A stretch of 64,000 nt of DNA from Fictibacillus fluitans (lineage in GTDB: Bacteria; Bacillota; Bacilli; Bacillales; Fictibacillaceae), in contig NZ_JAUHTR010000001.1 of assembly GCF_030418125.1 (NCBI RefSeq), positions 186,001-250,000 on the forward strand, in the 5' to 3' direction. Under the pieces are notes generated by a model. That model did no database searches and had not been told where the DNA came from. It worked only from the letters and a program-made list of their open reading frames with translations. Positions 36,338 through 44,705 of this stretch are shown here, piece by piece; position 1 is the stretch's first letter, and each line of letters begins with the position of its first letter. The position numbers and the translations under genes are program-made.

Positions 36338-36594
36338 TATTGAGCACCCCCTGATTGACTGGTAACAAGGTCAATGTTACTGAATGAAATTAATAGGAAG
36401 CTGCCGTCTACTTCTTGAAGAATAATGTAATCTGCTTTCACATCGGTTAACAGACCGGAAACGGCACTGAAATTGGTGGTAACAATAACATTGGAATTGA
36501 GAAGAGAAAGAAGTAAATCTCTTAATCCAGTATTATCGTCATTTTGATTTACAGTATTCTTTAACATTTTTTTTATAAATAAATTTTGTGGCAA
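36337..36594 (-). CDS. DUF2642-like small protein (first of pair)
   Basis: An 85-aa protein ending in a clear DUF2642 core: LLSLLNSNVIVTTNFSAVSG, LLTDVKADYIILQEVDGSFL and ISFSNIDLV. Start choice: AAAGGATGATC is followed at a good distance by TTG at 36594, giving MPQNLFIKKMLKNTV; ATG at 36603 would lie inside the RBS, and the frame runs open to TTG 36639 without an RBS. It is divergent from the glycosyltransferase operon and coupled to a second DUF2642-like gene. Confidence 0.68.
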   Translation of the reverse strand: MPQNLFIKKMLKNTVNQNDDNTGLRDLLLSLLNSNVIVTTNFSAVSGLLTDVKADYIILQEVDGSFLLISFSNIDLVTSQSGGAQ

Positions 36595-36778
36595 TCTGAT
36601 CATCCTTTCACATGAATTGTACAATTTCGTACTCTTCAAGGTATGTTAAGACTACTAAATGGTACTAGTTTCCTTCACTAGTTTTATAAAATATGCTTTT
36701 TCATCATTTTTAATAATTTACTAGATTTGCCACACCATTCCTAGTCTTCGTACATATAGTATGTCCGAGGTGATTAAT

Positions 36779-37477
36779 ATGCTTTTTCAAAGAAAACCAG
36801 GGTTAGTAAGTATTATCGTAACCTGCTATAATATTGAACCTTATATTGAAGACTGCCTTACCAGTCTATTGAATCAAACCTATAAAAATATCGAAGTGAT
36901 TATTGTTAATGACGCATCTTTAGACCGCTCGGCGGATAAGGTCCGGGGTTGGATTAAAAAAAACAAACCTGCCTTTCCAGTGGAATTAATCAATCTTCCA
37001 AGGAATACCGGGTTTTCCGGTGCATTAACCACAGGCTACTTTTTATCTTCAGGAGAATACATTGCTGTACAGGATGGCGATGATCTCTCTCATCCGCAAC
37101 GTATTGAGAAACAAGTGGAATTCTTGCAAGAAAATCAAGATACTGTACTGGTTGGTACCAATTACAAGACGTTTTTGGATGGGAACTTTGATCAGCAAAA
37201 AAGTGTATTTTGGCTGAAATATGGTGAAGACATTCCCAAGGTGTATTGGAATGGGGGCCATTGTGTATGCCACGGAACAATCATGTTCCGTGGGGAGACG
37301 TTTGACCAACTTGGAGGTCCAACCAGAAGAATTAAAGGGGCAGAGGACTATGAATTTATTGCCAAATGCCTGAACGCCAAACTTAAAATCAACAATATTC
37401 GAGATGTTCTCTATTATTATCGTGAGCATTCCAAACAGCGGTCACGCAAGTTTTTTGGCAAAGGAAGTAAGGAGTAA
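36779..37477 (+). CDS. Family 2 glycosyltransferase
   Basis: A 232-aa GT-A enzyme: LVSIIVTCYNIEPYIEDCL opens the nucleotide-binding half, VIIVNDASLDRS and VQDGDDLSHP carry the acidic residues that hold the nucleotide sugar and metal. Nothing suggests membrane spans, so it acts on the cytoplasmic side. ATG at 36779 follows GAGGTGA; an in-frame ATG at 36761 has no RBS. First gene of a three-gene operon with a GT4 enzyme and a pyruvyltransferase-family protein, implying assembly of a surface glycan. Confidence 0.9.
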   Translation: MLFQRKPGLVSIIVTCYNIEPYIEDCLTSLLNQTYKNIEVIIVNDASLDRSADKVRGWIKKNKPAFPVELINLPRNTGFSGALTTGYFLSSGEYIAVQDGDDLSHPQRIEKQVEFLQENQDTVLVGTNYKTFLDGNFDQQKSVFWLKYGEDIPKVYWNGGHCVCHGTIMFRGETFDQLGGPTRRIKGAEDYEFIAKCLNAKLKINNIRDVLYYYREHSKQRSRKFFGKGSKE

Positions 37478-38616
37478 TGATAAATGTACCTTTGCGAGTG
37501 CTTATGGTCCTGGACGGACTGGATGTGGGAGGGACAGAAACGCATGTGGCAAGCCTTGCAGAAGAAATGATAAGGCGGGGTAATTACGTCGTCATTCTAA
37601 GCAGGGGAGGTTCTTTGCTTAACCAGGTTAAGCAGCTAGGCTGTCCTGTTTATCACATTGATTTTCCATATAATTTGAATATTGAAGATGAACTTCAATA
37701 TGAACATGTAGAAAAAATAAAAAAAATTATGCAGCTTGAAAACATTAACCTCGTTCATGGACATCAAACACCCTCTGCTTTTCTATCCTTTCTTGCAGCC
37801 AAAGAGCAAAACATACCTACGGTTTTTACCGTGCATGGCACCTATTATTCACGTCCTGAACTGTTAAAGGTTCTGCCCTTATCCTCACGCATTGTCTGTG
37901 TCAGTCTTCCCATTCAGCAATTCATCGCCAGGTTAACCGGTCAAAACGGAACAGTGATTGCCAATGGCATTGACTTAAACGAGTATTCATCCATAGATTC
38001 ATCAAAATTAAAAAAAGAACTTGGGATCCCTGATCATGCCCAGGTACTTGTCTATAGCAGCCGGTTGGCGTGGGGAAAAGCTACGGTCTGTATGACTTTT
38101 CTCAGGGCCTGCAAGGATTTGAAATTAACGACTCAACCGGAATTGCAGGTAGTAGTAGTTGGAGGGGGGCCGCGCATTGGTGAAATTAAGGAAATAGCTT
38201 CTAGTATTCATCAAACAACGAAGGAGCCTTTCATTCACATTTTGGGTGAGAAATATGACATGCAGCGGTATTATTCACTGGCAGACTGTGTTGTGGGAAC
38301 AGGGAGGATCGCGCTTGAATCCATGGCATGCGGAAAACCGGTGATTGCTGCAGGGAGTCACGGCTATTTCGGGATCGTTGATGCAGAAAACTTTGAGGAA
38401 GCCTGGCATTGTTATTTTGGTGATCATGGTTCAAGACAGCCATGCAGCAGATACATTTTTGCTCAGGATATTCGAGTACTTTTTTCATCGGAGGACAAGC
38501 TCAAAAAAGCGGGGGAAGAATCCAGGGAATGGATGCAGCGCGATTTTAATATCCAATTCCGTGCAGACAATCTGCTGGATCTTTATCAGTCAGTATTAAA
38601 GGGGGATTCTTTGTGA
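37477..38616 (+). CDS. Family 4 (GT-B) glycosyltransferase
   Basis: A 379-aa enzyme. LRVLMVLDGLDVGGTETHVA is the acceptor-domain start of GT4 proteins; VYSSRLAWGK begins the donor-domain and GTGRIALESMACGKPVIAAG is the EX7E-type donor-binding block (the first E is replaced by G/R context, the second E lies in ALESMACG). Its ATG overlaps the stop of the GT2 gene (TAATG), and its own stop overlaps the next start by 4 bases. Sugar and acceptor are unknown. Confidence 0.9.
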   Translation: MINVPLRVLMVLDGLDVGGTETHVASLAEEMIRRGNYVVILSRGGSLLNQVKQLGCPVYHIDFPYNLNIEDELQYEHVEKIKKIMQLENINLVHGHQTPSAFLSFLAAKEQNIPTVFTVHGTYYSRPELLKVLPLSSRIVCVSLPIQQFIARLTGQNGTVIANGIDLNEYSSIDSSKLKKELGIPDHAQVLVYSSRLAWGKATVCMTFLRACKDLKLTTQPELQVVVVGGGPRIGEIKEIASSIHQTTKEPFIHILGEKYDMQRYYSLADCVVGTGRIALESMACGKPVIAAGSHGYFGIVDAENFEEAWHCYFGDHGSRQPCSRYIFAQDIRVLFSSEDKLKKAGEESREWMQRDFNIQFRADNLLDLYQSVLKGDSL

Positions 38617-39665
38617 AAAAAGTATTATATATCGGCTGGATTGGCTTTGGCAATCTGGGTGATGAATTATTGTATCACTTGTTTCAGGATTTAAGTAAGA
38701 AGTATTTAAATGAAAAACAATTTAAAATCATCCCGTCTTTGCCAGGCGTTGATATCAAAAAGGTTGAGGACTATGATATTGTCGTGTTGGGGGGAGGATC
38801 GTTGCTGCTTCCAGGCTATATTGCTGTATTGAAGAGCGCCTTGGACCTGGAGAAAGATGTATTTATTTGGGGAAGCGGGCTGGATTGGATTGGGGAAGAT
38901 CAATTAAAATTGATGCTGGAAGGAAAAACTCCGTCCTTTCAGCAAAATTTTAAAGACAGTGATGTTGAGTTAATGGTAAAAACAATGTCCCGAATCCCAA
39001 TGGTAGGCATAAGGGGGCCACTTACCCAAAAAGTAATGGAAATGATTGGAGCCGATCCCTCTAATATTGAAATCATTGGAGATCCTGGCCTATTGCTGAA
39101 ACCGCCATCTGTTACATTGAAAAAAGAAAGGATCGTAGCAATCAACTGGGGAACCACATATAATAGATTATATGGCCAGAATGAACAAGCGGTTGAAGAT
39201 GCACTTGTTCAAATTGCAAGGAAACTCATTCAATCTGGATACAAAATTTGGTTGTATGTGGTATGGGGAAGTGACAGGGGAGCTTCCAAGCGTTTATTTG
39301 AAAGAATTAATGACCCGGATCATGTAACTTACGATCCAACCGTATATACCGAGGACCAATTAATGACAAAATTATCGAGATGCACATTTTCCATTAACTT
39401 CAAGCTGCATGCCAATATGATGTCACTAACTGCGAAAGTACCTTGTATTGCATTGGGATACCGATTTAAAGTATTTGACCTTTTTCAATCACTGGGACTT
39501 GAGGAATATGTAGTTTCCACCGGTTCAGAACTTCTTTTGCTTGATCTATACGAAAGAGTTCACCTTATTGAAAAAAATTCAATTAAAATAGTTCAGCAAT
39601 ACCAAAAATGCAGGCAATTATACAGCCAACCGTTAATAAAACCCTTTAAAACTCATTTTAAATAA
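38613..39665 (+). CDS. Polysaccharide pyruvyl transferase family protein (CsaB-like)
   Basis: A 350-aa protein beginning MKKVLYIGWIGFGNLGDELL, the G-x-G-N-x-GDE block characteristic of the family. GIRGPLTQKVMEMIGADP and IIGDPGLLL are further conserved blocks, and the C-terminal KLHANMMSLTAKVPCIALGY matches the H-bearing catalytic segment. CsaB adds ketal pyruvate to secondary cell wall polymers that anchor S-layer proteins; relatives act on spore polysaccharides. GTG at 38613 overlaps the GT4 stop (GTGA). Completes the glycan operon. Confidence 0.9.
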   Translation: MKKVLYIGWIGFGNLGDELLYHLFQDLSKKYLNEKQFKIIPSLPGVDIKKVEDYDIVVLGGGSLLLPGYIAVLKSALDLEKDVFIWGSGLDWIGEDQLKLMLEGKTPSFQQNFKDSDVELMVKTMSRIPMVGIRGPLTQKVMEMIGADPSNIEIIGDPGLLLKPPSVTLKKERIVAINWGTTYNRLYGQNEQAVEDALVQIARKLIQSGYKIWLYVVWGSDRGASKRLFERINDPDHVTYDPTVYTEDQLMTKLSRCTFSINFKLHANMMSLTAKVPCIALGYRFKVFDLFQSLGLEEYVVSTGSELLLLDLYERVHLIEKNSIKIVQQYQKCRQLYSQPLIKPFKTHFK

Positions 39666-39675
39666 ATGTGATAGA

Positions 39676-39712
39676 CAAAAAATGATCATTGCGAAGCAGC
39701 GGTCATTTTTTG
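39676..39712 (+). terminator. Rho-independent terminator of the glycan operon
   Basis: CAAAAAATGA pairs with TCATTTTTTG (10 bp), 17-base loop with partial pairing, and a T-rich end. About 225 bp of AT-rich sequence follow, up to 39937, in which no further feature was seen. Confidence 0.82.
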
Positions 39713-39937
39713 TTTGTTTGCAAGTTATGTAATCGGCTACGGAAAAAAATGATGATTGATAAGAACAGACAAAGATTATTGTTTTTCAATTGTACCAGAA
39801 ACACCAATAAGCAAATTTTTCCGTTTTGTCTCATTATCCTTAGAAAACTTATCAATTGATACAGTAATTTAGTTCTTCTACATAGCTTCCTAGAATATAT
39901 ATTATGTCTACTAGAATTTTTTTAAAGTTTGAGGGGA

Positions 39938-40903
39938 TCATTCCCCATCTTTAGGCCTAAGTATTTCTTTTGCAAAAACTTCATCAGTTTTTATCCATCT
40001 TTTCAAGGTTGGTATTAGTATACCGACTTGATTACATGCGGTTTTAATACAATTAGTTTCTCTGTATATCTTAATAAACAGATCTTTTCTTAATTGCACA
40101 GCTTTTTTTGTAGTTTTCAAATGTTTATTATTCAACAATTCACTATTTAAATCTTTATCTTTAAACGCATTAAACTTCCTGGCCAAGAATAGCGTTTTAT
40201 CTTGATAAATCCATTCATAAAACTGTTTTATCGTTTTCCTCCCACTGATGTAAATACGGTAGTGATTATTCGTTGTTTGCAAATATGGATTTAAATCACG
40301 TTCAGACAACACTTTTGACAGCTTTGTCATAAATAGTAAAGACCCGCCTACAAAGCTAACCATATTGCCCCTAGTATATATATTCCCATCTCCATCAAAG
40401 TAGCCTCTAATAAAATGGCTAACATACTCATTAGGTACATACGGAAATTGTACGTTTAATGATTTATTTGATCCTATACCATGGATTAGCATAAGATCTT
40501 CCTTTAACACTTTGCTATTAATATTCAAAATGTGAACTGCAGTTTTATTATTCTTAATTATTGGATGTGTAGATTGCATTTCTATTTTTATTTTATCTAA
40601 AATACACCTATCCTTTTGTGAAAAACTTATAGATTGGATATCCTTTGGAATGGTTCCATCAGCGACAAAAAAGCCCAATATATAAGCCATACTAGCTGAC
40701 CAATTCTTAAAATAATCTTCATTGACTGAATATGTCCTTAGCCAACTACTATGAGACGGTCTTTCTACTTGATGTTTTTTTAGAATTTGATTAATATACC
40801 TGGTTGAAACATTAGCCTTTAATGAAATTTCTTTAGTATTGCATCCGTTCCGATACATTTTTAATATTTCAGGAACACTCATAGTACATTTACTTTTTTT
40901 CAT
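39938..40903 (-). CDS. Free-standing LAGLIDADG homing endonuclease-like protein
   Basis: A 321-aa protein. Residues 7-45 form a helix-turn-helix (MYRNGCNTKEISLKANVSTR). Two LAGLIDADG motifs follow: AYILGFFVADG (73-83) and FIRGYFDGDG (164-173), each with the final acidic residue needed for metal binding. A C-terminal segment (CNQVGILIPTLKRWIKTDE) may be a second DNA-binding helix-turn-helix. No intron or intein host gene flanks it. Codon use is more AT-rich than its neighbours, suggesting acquisition. ATG at 40903 follows AAAGGAG; an ATG 9 bases earlier overlaps the RBS. Confidence 0.87.
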   Translation of the reverse strand: MKKSKCTMSVPEILKMYRNGCNTKEISLKANVSTRYINQILKKHQVERPSHSSWLRTYSVNEDYFKNWSASMAYILGFFVADGTIPKDIQSISFSQKDRCILDKIKIEMQSTHPIIKNNKTAVHILNINSKVLKEDLMLIHGIGSNKSLNVQFPYVPNEYVSHFIRGYFDGDGNIYTRGNMVSFVGGSLLFMTKLSKVLSERDLNPYLQTTNNHYRIYISGRKTIKQFYEWIYQDKTLFLARKFNAFKDKDLNSELLNNKHLKTTKKAVQLRKDLFIKIYRETNCIKTACNQVGILIPTLKRWIKTDEVFAKEILRPKDGE

Positions 40904-40940
40904 GCCAATCATCTCCTTTACCTATCTAATTCAATTATAA

Positions 40941-40952
40941 GAACAAACGTCC
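40941..40952 (-). promoter_or_regulatory. LexA-like half-matched box at the endonuclease promoter
   Basis: On the minus strand GGACGTTTGTTC (consensus core GAAC-N4-GTTC, one mismatch) is directly followed by TTATAATTG, a good -10 element, about 30 bases before the start codon. SOS control of the endonuclease is possible but rests on one imperfect box. Confidence 0.3.
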
Positions 40953-41135
40953 CTTTCGCAATTTTAAAAAGAGATTATTTTTCATTGGCAAGAATGAAAT
41001 CAAGCAACAAAAGAATAAAATACATTTGTGAGAGCAATTAACTGATTGACATGGATCCTTGACACCTCAAGGTGGGTTCTCCACTATATCGTTGGAAATA
41101 GTTCCGGGATATTAACTACTATTGCTTCCACAATT

Positions 41136-41984
41136 CTACTGTCTTAATCTCTTAATCACTTTATAATCTGAATTTCGAACCGTGTATCTTATTGTAGGAT
41201 GATTGGGATACTGAGCATTTCCATCGAACAACGTAATTTCTGTGGTTTCATCTTTTTTAACAAATTGATTATAGCTTCCCCCAGCTCCGCCGATATTCGT
41301 CCAGTGTAAAGTTATCTTATTGCCTGAAGTTCCTTCCTTAACCAAACTCCACAAATCTCTTCGGTAATTTTCCCATAGAATTTCTTTAGAAATTTCATTA
41401 TTCGTATTCTTATAAGTGTTTTCATAAAAATTAATAGCTTCATCCATACTTCCCCAGGCATTCTTTTGGACTGCAAATTCGATAATCTGTCCTTCTGGCA
41501 CTGTGCCATCAGCTAAGTATTTGTTATAGGCCTCTCCTTCAGCAGTTATACCTTTAAAATTACTGCCGTTTCTTTTTAATAACAAAGCATGTTGCTGCTT
41601 GCCTTGGCTATTTTTTATCGTTACAACAGTATACCCATGGGAATCTTTATTTGTAGCGATTGCATAAGAAAAGTGGTACACGTAATTAACGGTTAATTGT
41701 CTGTTATTAAAGTACCAATTGCTGCTTACCCCATCCTGTTTTCCTGTTGCCAGCCAAACACCAGTGATAGTCTCACCCGCTTCTGGTACTTCTGAAGGTG
41801 TTGCTTTTTTAGATGTTGATTTCTTTACAGCTGGTTTTGTTTTCTGTTCGGAACTGTGTGATGTGGTTTTTGTGTTTTGCTCCGAACTTTGTGCAGAAGT
41901 TTTCGGTGATTCACCGGCCGTTATTCCACATCCAGAAAGCACTGCACAACAAAGAGCTACCCAAACAACTAATATTTTTTTCAT
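41136..41984 (-). CDS. Putative lipoprotein of unknown function
   Basis: A 282-aa protein with signal MKKILVVWVALCCAVLSGC (lipobox LSGC), then a low-complexity Ser/Thr/Lys linker with two near-repeats (SSEQNTKTTSHSSEQKTKP, about 33-51) and a globular part from about 75. GVWLATGKQDGVSSNWYFNN looks like a lipocalin-type first strand; the end (TLFDGNAQYPNHPTIRYTVR) is beta-rich. No family was recognised with certainty. It is monocistronic, flanked by AT-rich gaps on both sides. Confidence 0.75.
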   Translation of the reverse strand: MKKILVVWVALCCAVLSGCGITAGESPKTSAQSSEQNTKTTSHSSEQKTKPAVKKSTSKKATPSEVPEAGETITGVWLATGKQDGVSSNWYFNNRQLTVNYVYHFSYAIATNKDSHGYTVVTIKNSQGKQQHALLLKRNGSNFKGITAEGEAYNKYLADGTVPEGQIIEFAVQKNAWGSMDEAINFYENTYKNTNNEISKEILWENYRRDLWSLVKEGTSGNKITLHWTNIGGAGGSYNQFVKKDETTEITLFDGNAQYPNHPTIRYTVRNSDYKVIKRLRQ

Positions 41985-42197
41985 TAATTACCAACCTTCT
42001 ATAAAGTCATTTGATATTACAAACTAACATATTACTTACCTCACAAATTGGTTAACTTCTATTGATATGATTTGAAAAATAATTAACTTTATCTTTAGAA
42101 TGTTCCTCAAGTCTTTTTAAAATTTTTGTTCTTTTCGTCACAGGGTATTGTTATATCAAAAACTAAATCAAATCTTTCTCTGCAATCCTTCTCCCAT

Positions 42198-42219
42198 AAA
42201 AAGAAGCCTAATTTAGGCT
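42198..42219 (-). terminator. Short terminator after the small membrane-protein pair
   Basis: On the minus strand AGCCT-AAATT-AGGCT is followed by TCTTTTT. It overlaps the stop codon of the interrupted small gene and ends that two-gene unit. The 42000-42197 stretch beyond it is AT-rich with nothing else recognised. Confidence 0.65.
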
Positions 42220-42413
42220 CCTCCTTTAATCTTTTTTCTTAGTTCATTAAATAAGTAGCAAATCCCTATCCCAATAAAGAGGAAGGGCACTATACTGACT
42301 TCAAAAGGTATATCGAAATCATACAATAGAAAGATAAAATAATAGAGAACTCCAAATGATATGTAGATTGCTGCTGTGATATGTGCCAAAGTTTAATTCC
42401 ACTGCCCTTTCAT
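42213..42413 (-). pseudogene. Small membrane-protein gene interrupted by an in-frame stop at codon 7
   Basis: AGAGGAG is followed 8 bases later by ATG at 42413, reading MKGQWN then TAA (42395-42393), and the same frame continues TLAHITAAIYISFGVLYYF, IFLLYDFDIPFEVSIVPFLF, IGIGICYLFNELRKKIKGGA to a stop at 42213. Without the TAA it would be a 66-aa protein with two membrane spans. A TTG at 42389 could restart translation (58 aa) but has no RBS. Either a recent nonsense mutation or restart/readthrough. It lies 3 bases after the stop of the 63-aa gene at 42417-42608. Confidence 0.6.
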
Positions 42414-42416
42414 TTA

Positions 42417-42608
42417 TTAGCTCCTCTTGCTTCTAAACATGCTTTTATTTACGAACGATAAAACAAGACCTATAGTGCTGCCAGAAATGATTGAAAATAT
42501 GATAACAGCGAGTACTTCACCTATCTTTACTGGAGCCATCAACTGACTGACCATAAATACCATGATTACAACGATCGGGATTAAAAACCAAAGATAGTTT
42601 CTCTTCAC
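42417..42608 (-). CDS. Small two-span membrane protein (paralogue A)
   Basis: A 63-aa protein starting MKRNYLWFLIPIVVIMVFMV from GTG at 42608, which follows AGGAGGTG. A second span (VLAVIIFSIISGSTIGLVLS) and a basic tail (KSMFRSKRS) follow. Its first 22 residues are about 60% identical to the divergent 69-aa protein at 42915, so the two arose by duplication. Function unknown. A LexA-like box lies in the shared upstream region. Confidence 0.65.
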   Translation of the reverse strand: MKRNYLWFLIPIVVIMVFMVSQLMAPVKIGEVLAVIIFSIISGSTIGLVLSFVNKSMFRSKRS

Positions 42609-42726
42609 TTTGCACCTCCTCACCAGTATTCCTAAACCGATTATAGCAATAAATGTAATTTATTAGGAGCATTTATTATATTGAACACTCATTAAGATTG
42701 GATTCATTTTTATAAAATTTAAAAAG

Positions 42727-42738
42727 GAACAAACGTTC
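42727..42738. promoter_or_regulatory. LexA/DinR-like SOS box between divergent small genes
   Basis: GAACAAACGTTC fits the core GAAC-N4-GTTC of the Bacillus LexA box (CGAACRNRYGTTYC; mismatches only at the outermost positions). It lies in the 306-bp AT-rich gap between two divergent membrane-peptide genes, next to TATAAA (42711-42716). Apart from this the gap shows nothing else recognisable. Confidence 0.45.
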
Positions 42739-42914
42739 GCATCACGGTAATATTGGCATTTTTCCGAGCAAATCTTCTTCCAAGAGAAAAAAACAACGAG
42801 TAATTGCCTAAAATATTCCATTTCAGTGCTCTTTTATTATATAATCATGAATGAGAAGGATGTATAGTTGTTTACTTTTTTATGATTTATGAAAAAAAGA
42901 TAAAGGGCGTTAGG

Positions 42915-43124
42915 ATGAAAAAGAATTATCTTTGGTTTTTAGTGCCAATACTGCTTATCTTGGTGTTTTTCGCGGCTCGATTACTGTGCTTTAATGCAGG
43001 ATTTATTTTACAAGGATTATTCACTTGGGGTTTTTCCTTAATTCCTCTTGTTTTATCTATCATTGTACTTAAATTTTTGTATGATATTAATCAATCACTA
43101 AAAGAAATGGCTAGAAAATCCTAA
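42915..43124 (+). CDS. Small two-span membrane protein (paralogue B)
   Basis: A 69-aa protein, MKKNYLWFLVPILLILVFFA, a second span (GFSLIPLVLSIIVLKFLYD) and a polar tail (INQSLKEMARKS). ATG at 42915 lies 7 bases after AAAGGG; the frame is open for 11 more codons upstream. The DNA for its first codons shares TATCTTTGGTTTTTA with paralogue A on the other strand, showing an inverted duplication. Similar small proteins are common in Bacillus without known function. Confidence 0.65.
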   Translation: MKKNYLWFLVPILLILVFFAARLLCFNAGFILQGLFTWGFSLIPLVLSIIVLKFLYDINQSLKEMARKS

Positions 43125-43134
43125 AACGAATAAG

Positions 43135-43172
43135 AAAGCAGTGACCTCCCTACTCCGGGGACACTGCTTTTT
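43135..43172. terminator. Bidirectional hairpin terminator
   Basis: AAAGCAGTG pairs with CACTGCTTT (9 bp, inner GC-rich pairing possible), followed by Ts. It separates paralogue B (+) from the symporter gene (-). Confidence 0.75.
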
Positions 43173-43176
43173 CATT

Positions 43177-44670
43177 TTATGGTGTTATTTCCTTATTGCC
43201 GAATACCTCGTCACTCGATGAAGTGTTGATCATCTCACGGTCCTTAGCCAGCTTCTTTAAAACATCTTCTTTGGATATGTTGTTATGCGGAGTTAATAGA
43301 CTGACTACAACTCCAGCAAACAAGGCAACAGCCAGGGACGGAAGAATCGGGTTACCCCAAAAGGCAAGTGATTTCGGGCTTTGCAATAGAAGAAAAGAGG
43401 TAATCGAGCCGCAAAGCAAGCTTGCCAGTCCTCCCTGCCAAGTCACCCGCGGCCAAAACTTTCCGAGGATGGAAGCGACGAGAAGTCCTGACATGACGGT
43501 AGAAACAAAATTGGATATGTACCCGATGATGCTGTTAGAACCGAGGGTAAAGAGGAAAGCAATTACAAGAGTAATTACAAGGGCAATTCTTGAGTACACG
43601 ATCATCTTTTCCTTTTCGGGGTTCTTTCCGGTGAAAACCTGATAAACATCTCCTAAAAGAATCGTAACCGCAGCAATGAAATCCGAGCTGCCTGATGACA
43701 TGGTGGCACTTAAACCTGCCGTGAGCACAATGGCACCGATCCATACGGGAAATACTTCTGTCGCAAGATATGGAAAGGCATAGCCCGCTTCAATATCAGG
43801 ATTCATAATGTGAGCGGCCATTCCAATGATGGATGGAAAAAACGAGAACAGAACAAACAGGATGCCAGAAACGAGAAACCCCTTTTTCACGGTAGAAGTG
43901 CTGTCACTGGAATAAATTCGGTGACGGTAAGAAGGTGTGGCCAGTACCCCGACAGCGATCACTACTGCCAGCGAAACGGCCGGGATGACTCCCATTTGTT
44001 CCACACCAAGGAACGATACCATTTCTGCAGGAGCTTCACGTGAAATGTGGCTGTACCCGCCAATTTTCGTGAGTGTTAGTACGGTGAGGAGAATAAATCC
44101 AAGGAAGAGAATGACGCCCTGAATCGTATCAGTATAAACAACGGCCAGATATCCGCCGATAAAAGTGTAAACAGCAAATCCAAGAGCGGTAATGATTTTG
44201 GCCAGCAAGGGATCCATGCCGGTGATCCAGGACAGATACAAACTTCCTCCCATGATGTGTGCGCCAAGCCAGCCTATAGAGGCGATGTAAAGGATAATTG
44301 AGGTCAATCCTTTTATCAGTTTGTTTCCTCCGAAATAAAAGCTCAATTCTTCTGAATAGGTCATAAAGTTGTATTTTCGAACGTCGGCAAACAAGAGCAA
44401 AAGAACAAACATTCCAATGGAACCGCCGATGCCATAAAGTGCTCCCGCCCAGCCGTTCGTATAGGCAAACCCAACCGCACCCATACTTGATCCGGTTCCA
44501 ACCAATGTGGCAATAGTTGTTCCGATGAGCAGAGGCAGGCTTAAGCCCCTGCCTCCCATCAAAAAGTCTTCCCCGCTTTTGACCTTTCTTGAGACCCATA
44601 GGCCAACAACTATCATAAGGATCGTAAACGCGATAAAAACACCTAAATAAATTCCCTGGTTATTTTCCAT
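43177..44670 (-). CDS. Sodium:solute symporter family permease
   Basis: A 497-aa SSS-family transporter with about 13 spans: GVFIAFTILMIVVGLWVSRK, the loop KVKSGEDFLMGGRGLSLPLL, and TGSSMGAVGFAYTNGWAG, which bears the conserved small residues of helix 2. It is the last gene of the minus-strand operon D-serine dehydratase-like, D-aminoacylase, RidA, symporter. By context it imports an amino acid or N-acyl amino acid. The 35-bp gap to ridA carries a GGGGAGCAG RBS. Confidence 0.9.
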   Translation of the reverse strand: MENNQGIYLGVFIAFTILMIVVGLWVSRKVKSGEDFLMGGRGLSLPLLIGTTIATLVGTGSSMGAVGFAYTNGWAGALYGIGGSIGMFVLLLLFADVRKYNFMTYSEELSFYFGGNKLIKGLTSIILYIASIGWLGAHIMGGSLYLSWITGMDPLLAKIITALGFAVYTFIGGYLAVVYTDTIQGVILFLGFILLTVLTLTKIGGYSHISREAPAEMVSFLGVEQMGVIPAVSLAVVIAVGVLATPSYRHRIYSSDSTSTVKKGFLVSGILFVLFSFFPSIIGMAAHIMNPDIEAGYAFPYLATEVFPVWIGAIVLTAGLSATMSSGSSDFIAAVTILLGDVYQVFTGKNPEKEKMIVYSRIALVITLVIAFLFTLGSNSIIGYISNFVSTVMSGLLVASILGKFWPRVTWQGGLASLLCGSITSFLLLQSPKSLAFWGNPILPSLAVALFAGVVVSLLTPHNNISKEDVLKKLAKDREMINTSSSDEVFGNKEITP

Positions 44671-44705
44671 TGTCCTGCTCCCCTTTGTTGTTTTATGCCC
44701 TGCAC

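Noticed and set aside
36753-36761. Sigma-K -10 sequence as the definite promoter of the glycosyltransferase operon
   Set aside because: It matches CATANNNTA, but the resulting transcript would begin inside or at the RBS, leaving almost no leader, and the region is AT-rich. Kept only as part of a hypothesis.
39938-40903. LAGLIDADG protein as intron- or intein-encoded
   Set aside because: Neighbouring genes are intact and unrelated, and no splice-like structure or interrupted host gene flanks it.
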